DNA of 64,000 nucleotides from Deltaproteobacteria bacterium. GTDB taxonomy: Bacteria; Myxococcota_A; Polyangia; Polyangiales; JADJMO01. The stretch is from contig JANYDK010000011.1 of the NCBI GenBank assembly GCA_025363655.1, forward strand, positions 160,018-224,017, written 5' to 3'. The notes under the pieces were generated by a model. That model searched no databases. It was not told the origin of the DNA and saw only the letters and a program-made list of their open reading frames with translations. Made by a program: the position numbers and the translations under genes. Below, piece after piece: positions 8,378 to 16,971 of this stretch (positions are counted from its first letter, which is position 1; every line of letters starts with the position of its first letter).

Positions 8378-10278
8378 GAGTGCGACGCGCTCGGGGTCGG
8401 CGACGCCGACGACGACGGGGCGGTCGAGCCCGAGGGTGCGGGTTCCGGAGCCGGAGTCGGCGCAGGAGTCGGAGCCGGCGGGGCCTTCGGCTTCGGCGCG
8501 GTCGCGTCTTTGATCTCTTGCTCGGTCGGCGCGCGGCCCTTGGCCTTGGTGAAGATCCATTGGGCGATGAGATCGACGTCGTTCTTCACGTCGACGTCGT
8601 CGGCGAACGCCGGCATGTGGCCCTTGAAGCCAGGATCGGACGCGCCCGTCTTGTACGTGTCGCCGGCCGCGGGATTGGCGATCTGCGATCGCAACCAGGT
8701 GAGCGTGCCCCAACGGGCGAGGTCGGGGGCGACATCGGTGTCGTCGTCGCCGCCATCGCCGTCGAGCGCGTGACATCCGTTGCACGCATTGGAGAACGTC
8801 TCTTTTCCCAGCGCGAGTTGCGCCGGTGTGCCTTCGCCCGCGACGAACGAAGCGACCGCGTCGATCGTCGCGTCGGGCATCGGATGGAAGTCGGCTTCCT
8901 CACCGGGCGCCGCCTTGGTCATCGACGGCATCTTCCCCGCGAACGGGCTCTTCTTGAAGCGAAGCACGCCATCGGGATCGCGCATCGTCTCGGCGACCCA
9001 TGCCTTGGTGCCCCAGCCGGTGAGATCGGGCGCGCTGCCTCCGCCCTTGCCGTCCATCGTGTGGCAGGTCGAGCACTTCTCTTTCCAAATCGCCTCGCCG
9101 CGTAGCTTCGGATCGCGCTCGAGCATCACCAGCGGCCCCTCGGGGGGCACGCCCTTCATCGCGATTTCGTTGGCGTAGGCGGCGCGCTCGTCGGCGACCT
9201 TTCGCGCTTTCTGGAAGCCCTGATCGCGTTCGTCGGCGCGCTTGCTCGCCATCGTCAGCGCGCCGATGCCGAGGAAGCCGAGGGCGATCGCGCCCACCCA
9301 GACGAGCCGTCCGCGGAGCGCGGTGCCCGGCTTGCGATCGAGGAGTGGGAGCGCGAAGAGAAACGTGGCGACGACGCCCGGCAGGATGAGCGTGCCGACC
9401 ATCTCGAGCGGCCCGTGGAAGTACTTGAGGAGCTGGAAGAGCGCCAAGAAGTACCACTCGGGGCGCGCGGGATACTCACTCGAGGGATCGGCGGGCGCAT
9501 CGAGCGGGGCGCCGTGATCTTTCACGACCAGCGCGACCACCACCGCAAACGCCACGAGCGCCGCGAGCGCGTCGTAGGCGAGCTGTTTGGGGAAGAACTT
9601 GTCGACCTTCTTCAAATCGGCGTGCGCGGGCGGCGTCACGCCGTGCTTCCGGAAGAGCGCGACGTGCGCCACGATCAGCGCCACGAACGCCGCCGGCAAG
9701 ACGCCGACGTGGAGCGCGTAGAAGCGCGTCAGCGTGTGATGTCCGTAGGAGTCGCCGCCTTGCGCGAGCTTCTGCACCGCGGCGCCGACGACGGGCACGG
9801 TGCCCATGATGTTGGTGGCGACGCGCGTCGCCCAGTAGCCCTTCTGATCCCACGGCAGGAGATAGCCGGTGAGCGAGAAGCCGAGGACCACGCCCATCAG
9901 GCCGAGCCCGAACCACCAGTTCATCTCGCGCGGCTTCTTGTAGGCACCGAAGAGCGCGGTCTGCGCGAGGTGGAGCGCGAGCAAGACGACGGTGGCGCCG
10001 GAGCCGAAGTGATGGAGGCCGCGGATGAACCAGCCCATCGTCATCTTGTGGCTGATGTAGTGGACCGAGGCCCACGCGGTGCTCGCCGACGGCGCGTAGG
10101 CGCTCATCAGGAGCCAGCCGGTGACGATCTGCACGAGGATCGACGCGGTGAGGACGCTGCCGAAGACGTACGAGACGCGCGCGCCTCCCTTCACCGGCTC
10201 GTCGAGCGCGTGTCGAAGGAGCGCGCGATGACCCGTGCGCTCGTCGAGCGCATCGCCGAGTCGCGAAAAGAGGCTCAT
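8374..10278 (-). CDS. Cytochrome b/b6 fused to a diheme cytochrome c domain (quinol oxidase subunit)
   Basis: 634-residue membrane protein of a Rieske/cytochrome b complex, which passes quinol electrons to c-type hemes and moves protons. Start ATG at 10278 overlaps the Rieske stop codon by one base. Residues 30-345 are cytochrome b: candidate heme ligands H89/H103 and H190/H205, and the quinol-site PEWY at 273-276. The 15-residue spacing of the second pair is b6-like. Residues 380-580 hold two c-heme sites, CSTCH (402-406) and CNGCH (499-503). The last 50 residues are Pro/Ala/Ser-rich. The position of the cysteine that binds heme cn in b6f appears to be valine. The fusion means the electron acceptor hemes travel with the b subunit. 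Confidence 0.9.
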   Translation of the reverse strand: MSLFSRLGDALDERTGHRALLRHALDEPVKGGARVSYVFGSVLTASILVQIVTGWLLMSAYAPSASTAWASVHYISHKMTMGWFIRGLHHFGSGATVVLLALHLAQTALFGAYKKPREMNWWFGLGLMGVVLGFSLTGYLLPWDQKGYWATRVATNIMGTVPVVGAAVQKLAQGGDSYGHHTLTRFYALHVGVLPAAFVALIVAHVALFRKHGVTPPAHADLKKVDKFFPKQLAYDALAALVAFAVVVALVVKDHGAPLDAPADPSSEYPARPEWYFLALFQLLKYFHGPLEMVGTLILPGVVATFLFALPLLDRKPGTALRGRLVWVGAIALGFLGIGALTMASKRADERDQGFQKARKVADERAAYANEIAMKGVPPEGPLVMLERDPKLRGEAIWKEKCSTCHTMDGKGGGSAPDLTGWGTKAWVAETMRDPDGVLRFKKSPFAGKMPSMTKAAPGEEADFHPMPDATIDAVASFVAGEGTPAQLALGKETFSNACNGCHALDGDGGDDDTDVAPDLARWGTLTWLRSQIANPAAGDTYKTGASDPGFKGHMPAFADDVDVKNDVDLIAQWIFTKAKGRAPTEQEIKDATAPKPKAPPAPTPAPTPAPEPAPSGSTAPSSSASPTPSASHS

Positions 10279-10817
10279 CAGCCGATCTCCTTCTTCTCGG
10301 AGATGCCGATGCGGAAGCGTTGGAAGGTGACGGTGAGGACGCCGCCCTCGCCAAGCTCGACGGGGAGCGCGTCCATGTTGCGCGGCGAAGGGCCGGCCGC
10401 GCGTACGCCGTCGAAGCCGAAGGTGCTGTCGTGACAGGGGCAGGCGAAGCTCTTGAGGTCGTTGCCGATCTCGATGCCGCAGCCGAGGTGCGGGCAGATG
10501 ACGCTGAGCGCGCGCACCTCTTTTTCCGAGACGCGGAGGAGCCAGACCGAGCCGAGGCGTCGCTTCTCCGAGCGCGTCCAGGCATCGACCTCGTCGCCGA
10601 TGATCGAGACCTTGGTCGGGATGCCGACCACCAACTCGTCGAGCTTGCCGACCGTGTATTTCTTGCCGCCGCCGCCCGATTCGCTGCGGAGGGGCGTGGC
10701 GATGAAGGCCGCTGCTGGCACGCCGACGACGCCGGCGATGGCGCAACTGGCGACCGCGGTGGCGACGACGAACCCTCGACGGCTAGGCTCTGCTTCCGGC
10801 GATTTTTTCTCCGTCAT
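10278..10817 (-). CDS. Rieske [2Fe-2S] iron-sulfur protein
   Basis: 179-residue Rieske subunit of the quinol-oxidising complex. The N-terminus has a twin-arginine signal anchor (SRRGFVVATA, residues 12-21, then a hydrophobic helix to about 41), so it is probably exported folded through Tat and stays anchored. The cluster ligands are in CPHLGC (C108, H110, with C113 disulfide) and CPCHDS (C126, H129, with C128 disulfide). It is the first gene of the pair, and its TGA overlaps the ATG of the cytochrome b-c fusion, implying coupled translation. Confidence 0.95.
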   Translation of the reverse strand: MTEKKSPEAEPSRRGFVVATAVASCAIAGVVGVPAAAFIATPLRSESGGGGKKYTVGKLDELVVGIPTKVSIIGDEVDAWTRSEKRRLGSVWLLRVSEKEVRALSVICPHLGCGIEIGNDLKSFACPCHDSTFGFDGVRAAGPSPRNMDALPVELGEGGVLTVTFQRFRIGISEKKEIG

Positions 10818-10912
10818 GACGCGATCGAGAGGTTAGTTCGGTTCGCCGACCGGGGTGTCGCGATTTCGACGCGACGGGCGTGGGCGGGGGACTTCTTGTA
10901 CTGTGAGGGGAG

Positions 10913-11992
10913 ATGTCGCCTTCCTTTTCCTTCGCCCGTGCGGCTCGTTTCGCCAGCGGGTGCCTCGTTTCGCTCGCGGCGCTCGGTCTCGGCTGCAGCT
11001 CGTCGTCCTCACCCGTCAGCGTCGAAGACACCGGCGTCGTCGACGACACGGCTCCCGTCGACGACGTGGCCGTCGAGGTCGCCGACGCGAACGCTCCCGT
11101 CACCTCGACCGACGTCACGCTGGTGGTCATGCCCGACGACGGGCAGGCGAAGATTTACGACCCGATTCGCAACGCGACGAAGTCGGTGCACCTCGAGATG
11201 TATCTCTTGACCGACGACACCGCGGTGAGCGCGCTGATCGCGGCGAAGAAGGCCGGACGCGACGTCCGCGTCATCCTCGAGCACTACCCGTACCCCGTCA
11301 CCAACGCCAACGACACCACGTACAAGACGCTCGCGGCGGCCGGCGTGGACGTGCATTGGACGACGACCAAGTACCAGCTCACGCACTCCAAGTTCTTCGT
11401 CGTCGATGGCACGGTCGCCTACGTGATGACCCTCAACTTCACCAACGCCGGCGTGGGCGGCAACCGCGAGTACGCGGCGATCGATCGCGATCCCGACGAC
11501 GTCGCCCAGGCCGAAGCCGTCTTCACCGCCGATCTCACCGGCGTCGCGCCGGCGCCCGGTGGCAAGCTCTTGCTCTCGCCGATCGACGCGCGCTCGAGGC
11601 TGCTCGCGCTCATCGACAGCGCGACCACCAGCATCGACATCGAGATGGAAGAGCTCTCCGACACCTCGGTGCTCGATCACCTGACGTCGCGCCTCGGCAA
11701 GGGCGTGACCGTTCGTCTGGTGGCGCCGCGCGATGGGCAGAGCACCGGAATGACCGCGACGGTCAGCTCGCTCAAGTCGCGCGGCGGGCAGGTGAAGCTG
11801 CTCGCGTCCCCGGCCATCCACGCCAAGCTCCTGCTCGTCGACGGCGTGCACGCCTACGTCGGCTCGGTGAACTTCACCACCGCGTCGATGGACAAGAACC
11901 GCGAGGTCGGGCTGTTGACCGACACGGCGGCCGCCGTCGCGCGGGCGAAGACGGCGTTCGAGGCTGATTTTGCGAAGGGGACTGCGCTCTAG
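10913..11992 (+). CDS. Phospholipase D-like lipoprotein with two HKD motifs
   Basis: 359 residues. Start ATG at 10913 has GAGGGG just upstream. The signal peptide ends at a lipobox-like GLGC (C28), followed by an Asp/Val-rich linker to about residue 65. Two phospholipase D catalytic motifs are complete: H158-x-K160-x4-D165 (LTHSKFFVVDG) and H303-x-K305-x4-D310 (AIHAKLLLVDG), each followed by N-F-T. The family hydrolyses phosphodiester bonds (phospholipid headgroup or nucleic acid), and both halves form one active site. Being lipidated, it would act in the periplasm or on the cell surface. The substrate cannot be told from sequence. Confidence 0.88.
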   Translation: MSPSFSFARAARFASGCLVSLAALGLGCSSSSSPVSVEDTGVVDDTAPVDDVAVEVADANAPVTSTDVTLVVMPDDGQAKIYDPIRNATKSVHLEMYLLTDDTAVSALIAAKKAGRDVRVILEHYPYPVTNANDTTYKTLAAAGVDVHWTTTKYQLTHSKFFVVDGTVAYVMTLNFTNAGVGGNREYAAIDRDPDDVAQAEAVFTADLTGVAPAPGGKLLLSPIDARSRLLALIDSATTSIDIEMEELSDTSVLDHLTSRLGKGVTVRLVAPRDGQSTGMTATVSSLKSRGGQVKLLASPAIHAKLLLVDGVHAYVGSVNFTTASMDKNREVGLLTDTAAAVARAKTAFEADFAKGTAL

Positions 11993-11994
11993 TT

Positions 11995-13254
11995 CTACAG
12001 CGGCTTCGGCGCCGCCGGCCCCATCGGCGCGAGACTCGTCCTTGGCGTCGTCGTCCCGTCACCGAGCTGGCCGTGATCGTTCCAGCCCCAGCACTGCACT
12101 TGGCCCTTTCGATCGCGCACGCAGGCGTGCTCGGCGCCGAGCGCGACCTCGACGACGTCGGGCGGCGCCGCGAGTCGGGTCGGCGTCGTCACGCGATCGA
12201 GGAAGTTCACGCCGAGCTTCTTTCCCCAACAGAAGAGCGCGCCGTCTTTGCGCACCGCGCAGCTGACGAAGGCGCCGGCGGCGATCTGGGTGACGTCGGC
12301 GAGGCCTTCGAGGGTGACCGCACGTGGGCGGCGCTCCGTGGTGCCGTCGCCGACTTCTCCCGCGGCGTTCTCACCAAAACAGGCGACGCGTCCGCTGGTG
12401 AGCCGTGCGCACGAGTGGTGCTTTCCGGCGGCGACCTCGGCGACGGCGGCGAGCCCTTCGACGAGCACCGGCGCCACGCGATCTTCGGCCGCGCCATCCC
12501 CGAGCTGGCCGTCTCCGCCGGCTCCCCAACAGACGACGGTGCCATCGTCACGGCGCGCGCAGGCGTGGTGATCGGAGGTGCTCACTTGCGTCACCGCCCC
12601 GAGGCCAGCGAGCTCGAACGGGGAGGTCTTCACGTCGGGCACCGCGTCTTTGACGCCGAGGTCACCGAAGCAACGAACGACGTGCGCGCCGCCCGCGACG
12701 ACGCAGACCTTGGAAGCCGACGACGAGAACGCGAGCGGCGCGTCCAGCCCCGTGGCCGCCGCGAAGGCCGCGTGACCCGTCGTCGTGCCGTCGCCGAGCT
12801 GACCGACCTCGTTGGTGCCCGCGCACATCACCTGCCCGCCGGCGAGCGCGCAGACGTGGCGGAGGCCGACGGCGATGCCCTTGGTGCTGGAGGGCAGCTC
12901 GGCGACGATCATCGGGCCGAGCTCGTCGTGTCCGAGGGCGCTCGTCGCGTCGATGGCGAGGCCCGCGCACGCGAGGCGATGATCGGCGCGCAGGACGCAC
13001 GTGCGGGAAGGTCCGAGCGCGAGGGCGAGCGCGCTGTCTGCGTTGGGTGCTGCAGCGCTGGCCGAGGTCGAGGTCGAGGTCGACATGCTCGCCGTCGGTC
13101 CGCCGAGGTCGCGCGTGAGCGGAGACTTCCCACCCCGCGACGATGCGTACATCAGCGCCGAGGCGCCGACCGCGACGAGGATCACCGCGAGGATCGGCTT
13201 CGGTTTCTTCTCGTCGCCCTCCTCGTCGCCGCCGGGCATGAACGGGTTTCCCAT
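11995..13254 (-). CDS. Membrane-anchored RCC1-repeat (beta-propeller) protein
   Basis: About 419 residues from the ATG at 13254 (MGNPFMPGGDEEG). In-frame ATGs at 13290 and 13308 are possible but less convincing. A single N-terminal membrane helix (ILAVILVAVGASALMYAS) is followed by a Ser/Thr/Ala linker and then about six repeats with the RCC1 pattern, for example HACARRDDGTVVCWGAGGDG and NDHGQLGDGTT. Each repeat has paired cysteines (CA...VxCWG), suggesting disulfides outside the cytoplasm. RCC1-like propellers in bacteria are mostly surface proteins of unknown ligand; there is no reason to infer nucleotide exchange here. Confidence 0.85.
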   Translation of the reverse strand: MGNPFMPGGDEEGDEKKPKPILAVILVAVGASALMYASSRGGKSPLTRDLGGPTASMSTSTSTSASAAAPNADSALALALGPSRTCVLRADHRLACAGLAIDATSALGHDELGPMIVAELPSSTKGIAVGLRHVCALAGGQVMCAGTNEVGQLGDGTTTGHAAFAAATGLDAPLAFSSSASKVCVVAGGAHVVRCFGDLGVKDAVPDVKTSPFELAGLGAVTQVSTSDHHACARRDDGTVVCWGAGGDGQLGDGAAEDRVAPVLVEGLAAVAEVAAGKHHSCARLTSGRVACFGENAAGEVGDGTTERRPRAVTLEGLADVTQIAAGAFVSCAVRKDGALFCWGKKLGVNFLDRVTTPTRLAAPPDVVEVALGAEHACVRDRKGQVQCWGWNDHGQLGDGTTTPRTSLAPMGPAAPKPL

Positions 13255-13310
13255 CGAGCGGCTATAGCGCGCGCGGGAATGGGAGGACATCCTGGTACGC
13301 TGCGGCACCC

Positions 13311-14420
13311 ATGCGGCCTTCGCTCGTCGTCCGAGGCAGACTCGGAATCACGTTCGGCTTCACATTCGGCGTCACGTGCGCGTCACTCGCACTCGCCTGC
13401 GGTCCGAAGACGATCAAGGTCGAGCCCAATGAAGTGCGCCAAGTGCTCGTGCGTCCGGTGAGTGGTCAGCCGATCTTCTGCCCTGGGCTTCCCTTCGCGG
13501 TCGAGCTGGTCGCGCAGATGGTCAACGGCGACAACTGCTCGACGAGCAAGCCTGGTCGGTGCTCGGGCAGCAGCACCGCGCTCCTCGATCGTCGGCAGGT
13601 GGTCGTCACCGCCACCGACGGCATCTTCGATCCGCAGACGATGACCGTCACGCCGGCCCCCGATCCGCTCACCACCGCGAGCGGACTGCCGATCAAAGGG
13701 TGGGTGGTCGGCGCCGAGGCGAAGCTCGCGAGCACGACGCTGAAGCCGGTCTACGGCTGCCTCGCGACCAGTGACTACGAAGGCGCTCCGAGCGGCGCCG
13801 GGCCCAACCTCGAGGTCGCGGCGACGATCATCAAGACGCCGTACTACCCGAAGATCTCACTCATCCGCATTCGCGCCGGGGGCACGGTCCGCTACGTGAT
13901 GGCGCCGATCGGACAGCGCGTGCAGATCTTCGCCCGCGGCGGTCCCGGCTTCCCCGGTGCGTACGGCGTTGCCGGCACCGCGGGTGCGAAGGGCGTCGAC
14001 GGCGGCTCGTCCTGCGCGTCGGGTGGAGCAGGTGGAGCAGGCACCGCCGGCGGCCCGGGAGGTCCCGGTGGCGACGGTGGACCGGGCGGCATCATCCTCG
14101 CGTCCCTCGACGAAGCCTTCTACGACGAGCTCGCCGCGCAGCTCGATCTCGACACGCCCGGCGGCGATCCGGGACCTGGCGGACCCGGCGGATCCGGCGG
14201 CGCCGGCGGCGAAGGCGGTCGCGGCGGATCGAGCGACACCAAACAGTGCCCCGGTGGCGGCAGCGCCGGCTCACATGGACCGCAGGGGCCGGCCGGCGCC
14301 AATGGAATGCCGGGACGGCCTGGTTCCCCAGGAGCTCCACCGCGTCGCCTCGCCGGCAAACGCGAGCTCCTCTTCAGCGCGGAGATCGCCCGCATCGAGC
14401 GCCTCGTGACCGGAGACTGA
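13311..14420 (+). CDS. Collagen-like lipoprotein with Gly-X-Y tracts
   Basis: 369 residues. The signal peptide ends at LALAC. Residues about 30-205 form a beta-rich domain with a few cysteines. Two glycine-rich tracts with mostly Gly-X-Y periodicity follow (about residues 205-250 and 280-345), including GGPGGPGGDGGPGG and GPQGPAGANGMPGRPG, separated by an acidic helical insert. The extreme C-terminus is a short charged helix. Bacterial collagen-like proteins form extended surface stalks. The irregular registers (GGAGGAG, GGSGG) may instead mean a glycine-loop lattice. Divergent from the RCC1 gene. Confidence 0.8.
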   Translation: MRPSLVVRGRLGITFGFTFGVTCASLALACGPKTIKVEPNEVRQVLVRPVSGQPIFCPGLPFAVELVAQMVNGDNCSTSKPGRCSGSSTALLDRRQVVVTATDGIFDPQTMTVTPAPDPLTTASGLPIKGWVVGAEAKLASTTLKPVYGCLATSDYEGAPSGAGPNLEVAATIIKTPYYPKISLIRIRAGGTVRYVMAPIGQRVQIFARGGPGFPGAYGVAGTAGAKGVDGGSSCASGGAGGAGTAGGPGGPGGDGGPGGIILASLDEAFYDELAAQLDLDTPGGDPGPGGPGGSGGAGGEGGRGGSSDTKQCPGGGSAGSHGPQGPAGANGMPGRPGSPGAPPRRLAGKRELLFSAEIARIERLVTGD

Positions 14421-14439
14421 GAGAGCGTTCCTCTCGCGC

Positions 14440-15114
14440 TCACCCCTCGCCATCGGCAGCATCGACCGCCGCGATCGCCGCATCGGCCCACGACTGCAGC
14501 CCGAGCTCCTCGCGCGTGAGACCGAAGACGAGCGTGTCGCGGAGCGCACCCTCTGGCGTCAACGAGTGACAGCGGAGCCGAGCTTCCTGCGTGAAGCCGA
14601 GCGACTGGGGCACCTTCGCGCTGCGCACGTTGCTCGGATCGCAATGGATGCGCACGTGCGAGGCGCCGAGGCGTCGGAAGGCCATCGCCGCCAGCAGCGT
14701 CACCGCCTCGCGGATGTAGCCCTTGCCTTCGCCGGCCTTGCGCACCCAGTAGCCGATCTCGAAGCTGCGTACTTTCCAGTCGAAGCGATGGAGCCCGCTC
14801 CCGCCGATGATCTCGCCAGCGGCGAAGGGACCGTGGGCCGTGCGCGCGCAGACGACGACGACGAAGTCTTCGCGCAGCGCCCACTTCGCCGCCAAGGTGC
14901 GCGCCGTCGACTCGCTGTCTTCGGCGACCTTCACCGACGGCACCCACGGCAGAAAGCGCGCGAGGTGCTCGCGGGAGCCGTCGATCGCGGCGAAGAGCTC
15001 GGCGCCGTCACCGCGACGGAAGGGCCGCACGACGATGCGGTCGCCGACGACCTGGGATGGAACATGAAGGAGCGGCGGACGGGCGAGCGTCTCGGGCGTG
15101 GCGGGGGAGGACAT
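14440..15114 (-). CDS. GNAT acetyltransferase, RimJ/RimL type
   Basis: 224 residues from the ATG at 15114 (MSSPATPETLARPPLLHVPS). An upstream open frame is antisense to the Pro/Asp-rich linker of the next gene and is not believable. The GNAT core includes EIGYWVRKAGEGKGYIREAV, where R/Q-x-x-G-x-G/A acetyl-CoA binding is represented by KAGEGKGY, and the family's typical FEIGYWV strand and DPSNVRSAKVPQSLGFTQEA. It is cytoplasmic, probably acetylating an alpha-amino group of a protein or small molecule. The substrate is not predictable. Confidence 0.88.
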   Translation of the reverse strand: MSSPATPETLARPPLLHVPSQVVGDRIVVRPFRRGDGAELFAAIDGSREHLARFLPWVPSVKVAEDSESTARTLAAKWALREDFVVVVCARTAHGPFAAGEIIGGSGLHRFDWKVRSFEIGYWVRKAGEGKGYIREAVTLLAAMAFRRLGASHVRIHCDPSNVRSAKVPQSLGFTQEARLRCHSLTPEGALRDTLVFGLTREELGLQSWADAAIAAVDAADGEG

Positions 15115-15208
15115 GTCGGAGAGAAAAGCGACGATGGGTGCGCCCGGCAAGTGATCGCGCGCATGCATCGAGACACGGAAGGATGTTTTTCGCGCCAAGC
15201 TCTGTTGC

Positions 15209-15835
15209 ATGAGCATGGCGCGTACGACCTTCCTTTCCTCTCGCTTGATCTCAGTGGCCTGCCTCGCCTCACCGATATGGCTCGCAGGAGCGTGCGGTGG
15301 TCGAATCGCTCCCGACGATCGTCCAGAGACCGGCCTCGTCGAGCCGTCGGTCGACACCGGCCTTCCGCCGACCCCCGATCCGGCGCCCGATCCGACGCCG
15401 GAGCCGGAGCCCGAGCCGCTGCCCATCCCCGACACCGGCACGCTCCCCGATGCCCCTGCCCTGCCGGACACGCGTGACACTGCGCCTCCCGCCGACACGA
15501 CCCCGCCGCCCCCGCCAACCGATGGTTCGACGGGACCAGGCGGACCGACGAGCTGCCGCGCGCGCCCCGAAGCGTGCGGGCCGACGACGACGCGACAAGC
15601 GTGGGCTCAGTCGGTCGTCGATGCGTGCCAGCGCACCGTCGGTAGCGAGTGCGGCCAAGCCATCTTCGACTTCGACGATCCCGACGGCTGCGTCGGCACG
15701 ATCGACGTCACCAGCTACTCCGCAGCCTTCGCCGCCTGCCTCGAGCACCACGCGTTCACCGAGCGGTGCAGCGGCGACGTCGCCGTACCTTCAGGAGTGG
15801 GCGCCAAGGCAGTGCGGGCTTCGAGCTGCTTCTGA
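15209..15835 (+). CDS. Pro/Asp-rich lipoprotein of unknown function
   Basis: 208 residues. A signal peptide ends at the lipobox LAGAC, followed by a low-complexity linker to about residue 110 with PDPAPDPTPEPEPEPLPIPD-type repeats. A small C-terminal domain has six cysteines in a pattern that suggests three disulfides (CRARPEACG, DACQRTVGSECG, CVG, CLEHH, C, C). No family is recognised. An alternative start ATG lies six bases downstream. Divergent from the acetyltransferase gene with 94 bases between. Confidence 0.78.
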   Translation: MSMARTTFLSSRLISVACLASPIWLAGACGGRIAPDDRPETGLVEPSVDTGLPPTPDPAPDPTPEPEPEPLPIPDTGTLPDAPALPDTRDTAPPADTTPPPPPTDGSTGPGGPTSCRARPEACGPTTTRQAWAQSVVDACQRTVGSECGQAIFDFDDPDGCVGTIDVTSYSAAFAACLEHHAFTERCSGDVAVPSGVGAKAVRASSCF

Positions 15836-15838
15836 GGA

Positions 15839-16843
15839 TTACTTGCACGACGCCGGATCCGGCGCGACGCACTTGGCAGAGACGCACTTCATCGGTTCGA
15901 GGCACTTCGGTCCGACGTTCTCGTCGTCGTTGCAGGCCTCCCCGGCCTTCGCCCCCGCGATGCACGTGCCGCCCGGATCGGTCGCCTTCACCTTGTGGCA
16001 GACGCCCTTGTTCGTGCACGCGGTGACCGTCTTGGCGGTCGCGTCGTAGCCGCAGGGCGCGCCGACGCCGGCGAGCTTGATCTTGAGACACGTCTTGCCG
16101 ATGGGATCGCAGATGAGCCCCTGCGAGATGTCGCACGTCGGCGCGCCCTTGCCGTTGAAGTCGCAGGCGGCGCCTTCGACGCCCGCGGCCGGCGCGCACT
16201 TGCCGTCGGTGCAGCTCAGCTCGGTGCGGCAAGGAGCGCTCTTGGCGTCGCACGTCGCGCCGACGGCTCCCTGGACGACGCAGGTCTTGGCGTCCGAGCA
16301 CTTCAGCCCATGCGCACACTTCTGCGTCGCACACGAAGCGCCAGCGACCGGAGCGACCGCGCACTTGCCGCACACGCTGCCATCGCCGGTGCTGCAGTAC
16401 TTGCTCGTGCACTGCGAGTCGTCGCCGCAGGCTGCGCCCTCGGCGAGCGTGCCGGCCACCGGCAGACAGACGGTCGGCAACGCGTCGGCGAAGAGGTCGC
16501 TGCAAGTGACGGTCGCCGCCGCCTTCGTGCAGTCGGCGTCCTGCTGCGTCGTCGCGCCCGTGCTCGGCGCCGAGAGTCCGAGGAGACAGTTCGCCTTGAA
16601 GGTGCTCTTGCAGGACCCGACGTCGGGATAGGTGATCTGCGTGAGCACGGAGGCGCAGCTGTCGATCTTGGAGCAGTAGGTCGCTCCGAGATCGCTGCAC
16701 GCTTGGTCGGCCGTCGGACCCGCGGGCGCGTCGGCGGACGAAGACGACGAACAACCCCCGAGCGCGCCGAGCGCACCGAGTGCCGTGAGCAAAACGAACG
16801 ACAGAGGACGAAGCGCGAGCGGCGAGCGGGTGGGGGAAGGCAT
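15839..16843 (-). CDS. Cysteine-rich lipoprotein (Dickkopf-like repeat type)
   Basis: 334 residues from the ATG at 16843 (MPSPTRSPLALRPLSFVLLT), with the signal peptide ending at the lipobox LGGC. About 24 further cysteines occur at regular spacing in modules such as EGAACGDDSQCTSKYC and GKPC/GKCAP-like turns, the pattern common in myxobacterial Cys-rich surface proteins. The N-terminal mature part (CSDLGATYCSKIDSCASVL) is a helical cysteine domain. Function unknown. The longer open frame upstream overlaps the next gene and is discounted. Confidence 0.8.
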   Translation of the reverse strand: MPSPTRSPLALRPLSFVLLTALGALGALGGCSSSSSADAPAGPTADQACSDLGATYCSKIDSCASVLTQITYPDVGSCKSTFKANCLLGLSAPSTGATTQQDADCTKAAATVTCSDLFADALPTVCLPVAGTLAEGAACGDDSQCTSKYCSTGDGSVCGKCAVAPVAGASCATQKCAHGLKCSDAKTCVVQGAVGATCDAKSAPCRTELSCTDGKCAPAAGVEGAACDFNGKGAPTCDISQGLICDPIGKTCLKIKLAGVGAPCGYDATAKTVTACTNKGVCHKVKATDPGGTCIAGAKAGEACNDDENVGPKCLEPMKCVSAKCVAPDPASCK

Positions 16844-16971
16844 GTGCGCGACCAGAGCGAGGCGCGTGCCTGGAGGGGCTCGACGAGATTCATGTGCGCG
16901 CGCAGGGAATGGAGGGGGGATCGTGAAGCGTGGTTGGCGGGAGCGTGAAGGGGTGGATACGGGCTCTCCCC

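Noticed and set aside
10279..10746. N-terminal extension of the cytochrome b frame
   Set aside because: The extension is antisense-like Arg/His-rich sequence overlapping the Rieske gene; the ATG at 10278 opens a normal cytochrome b.
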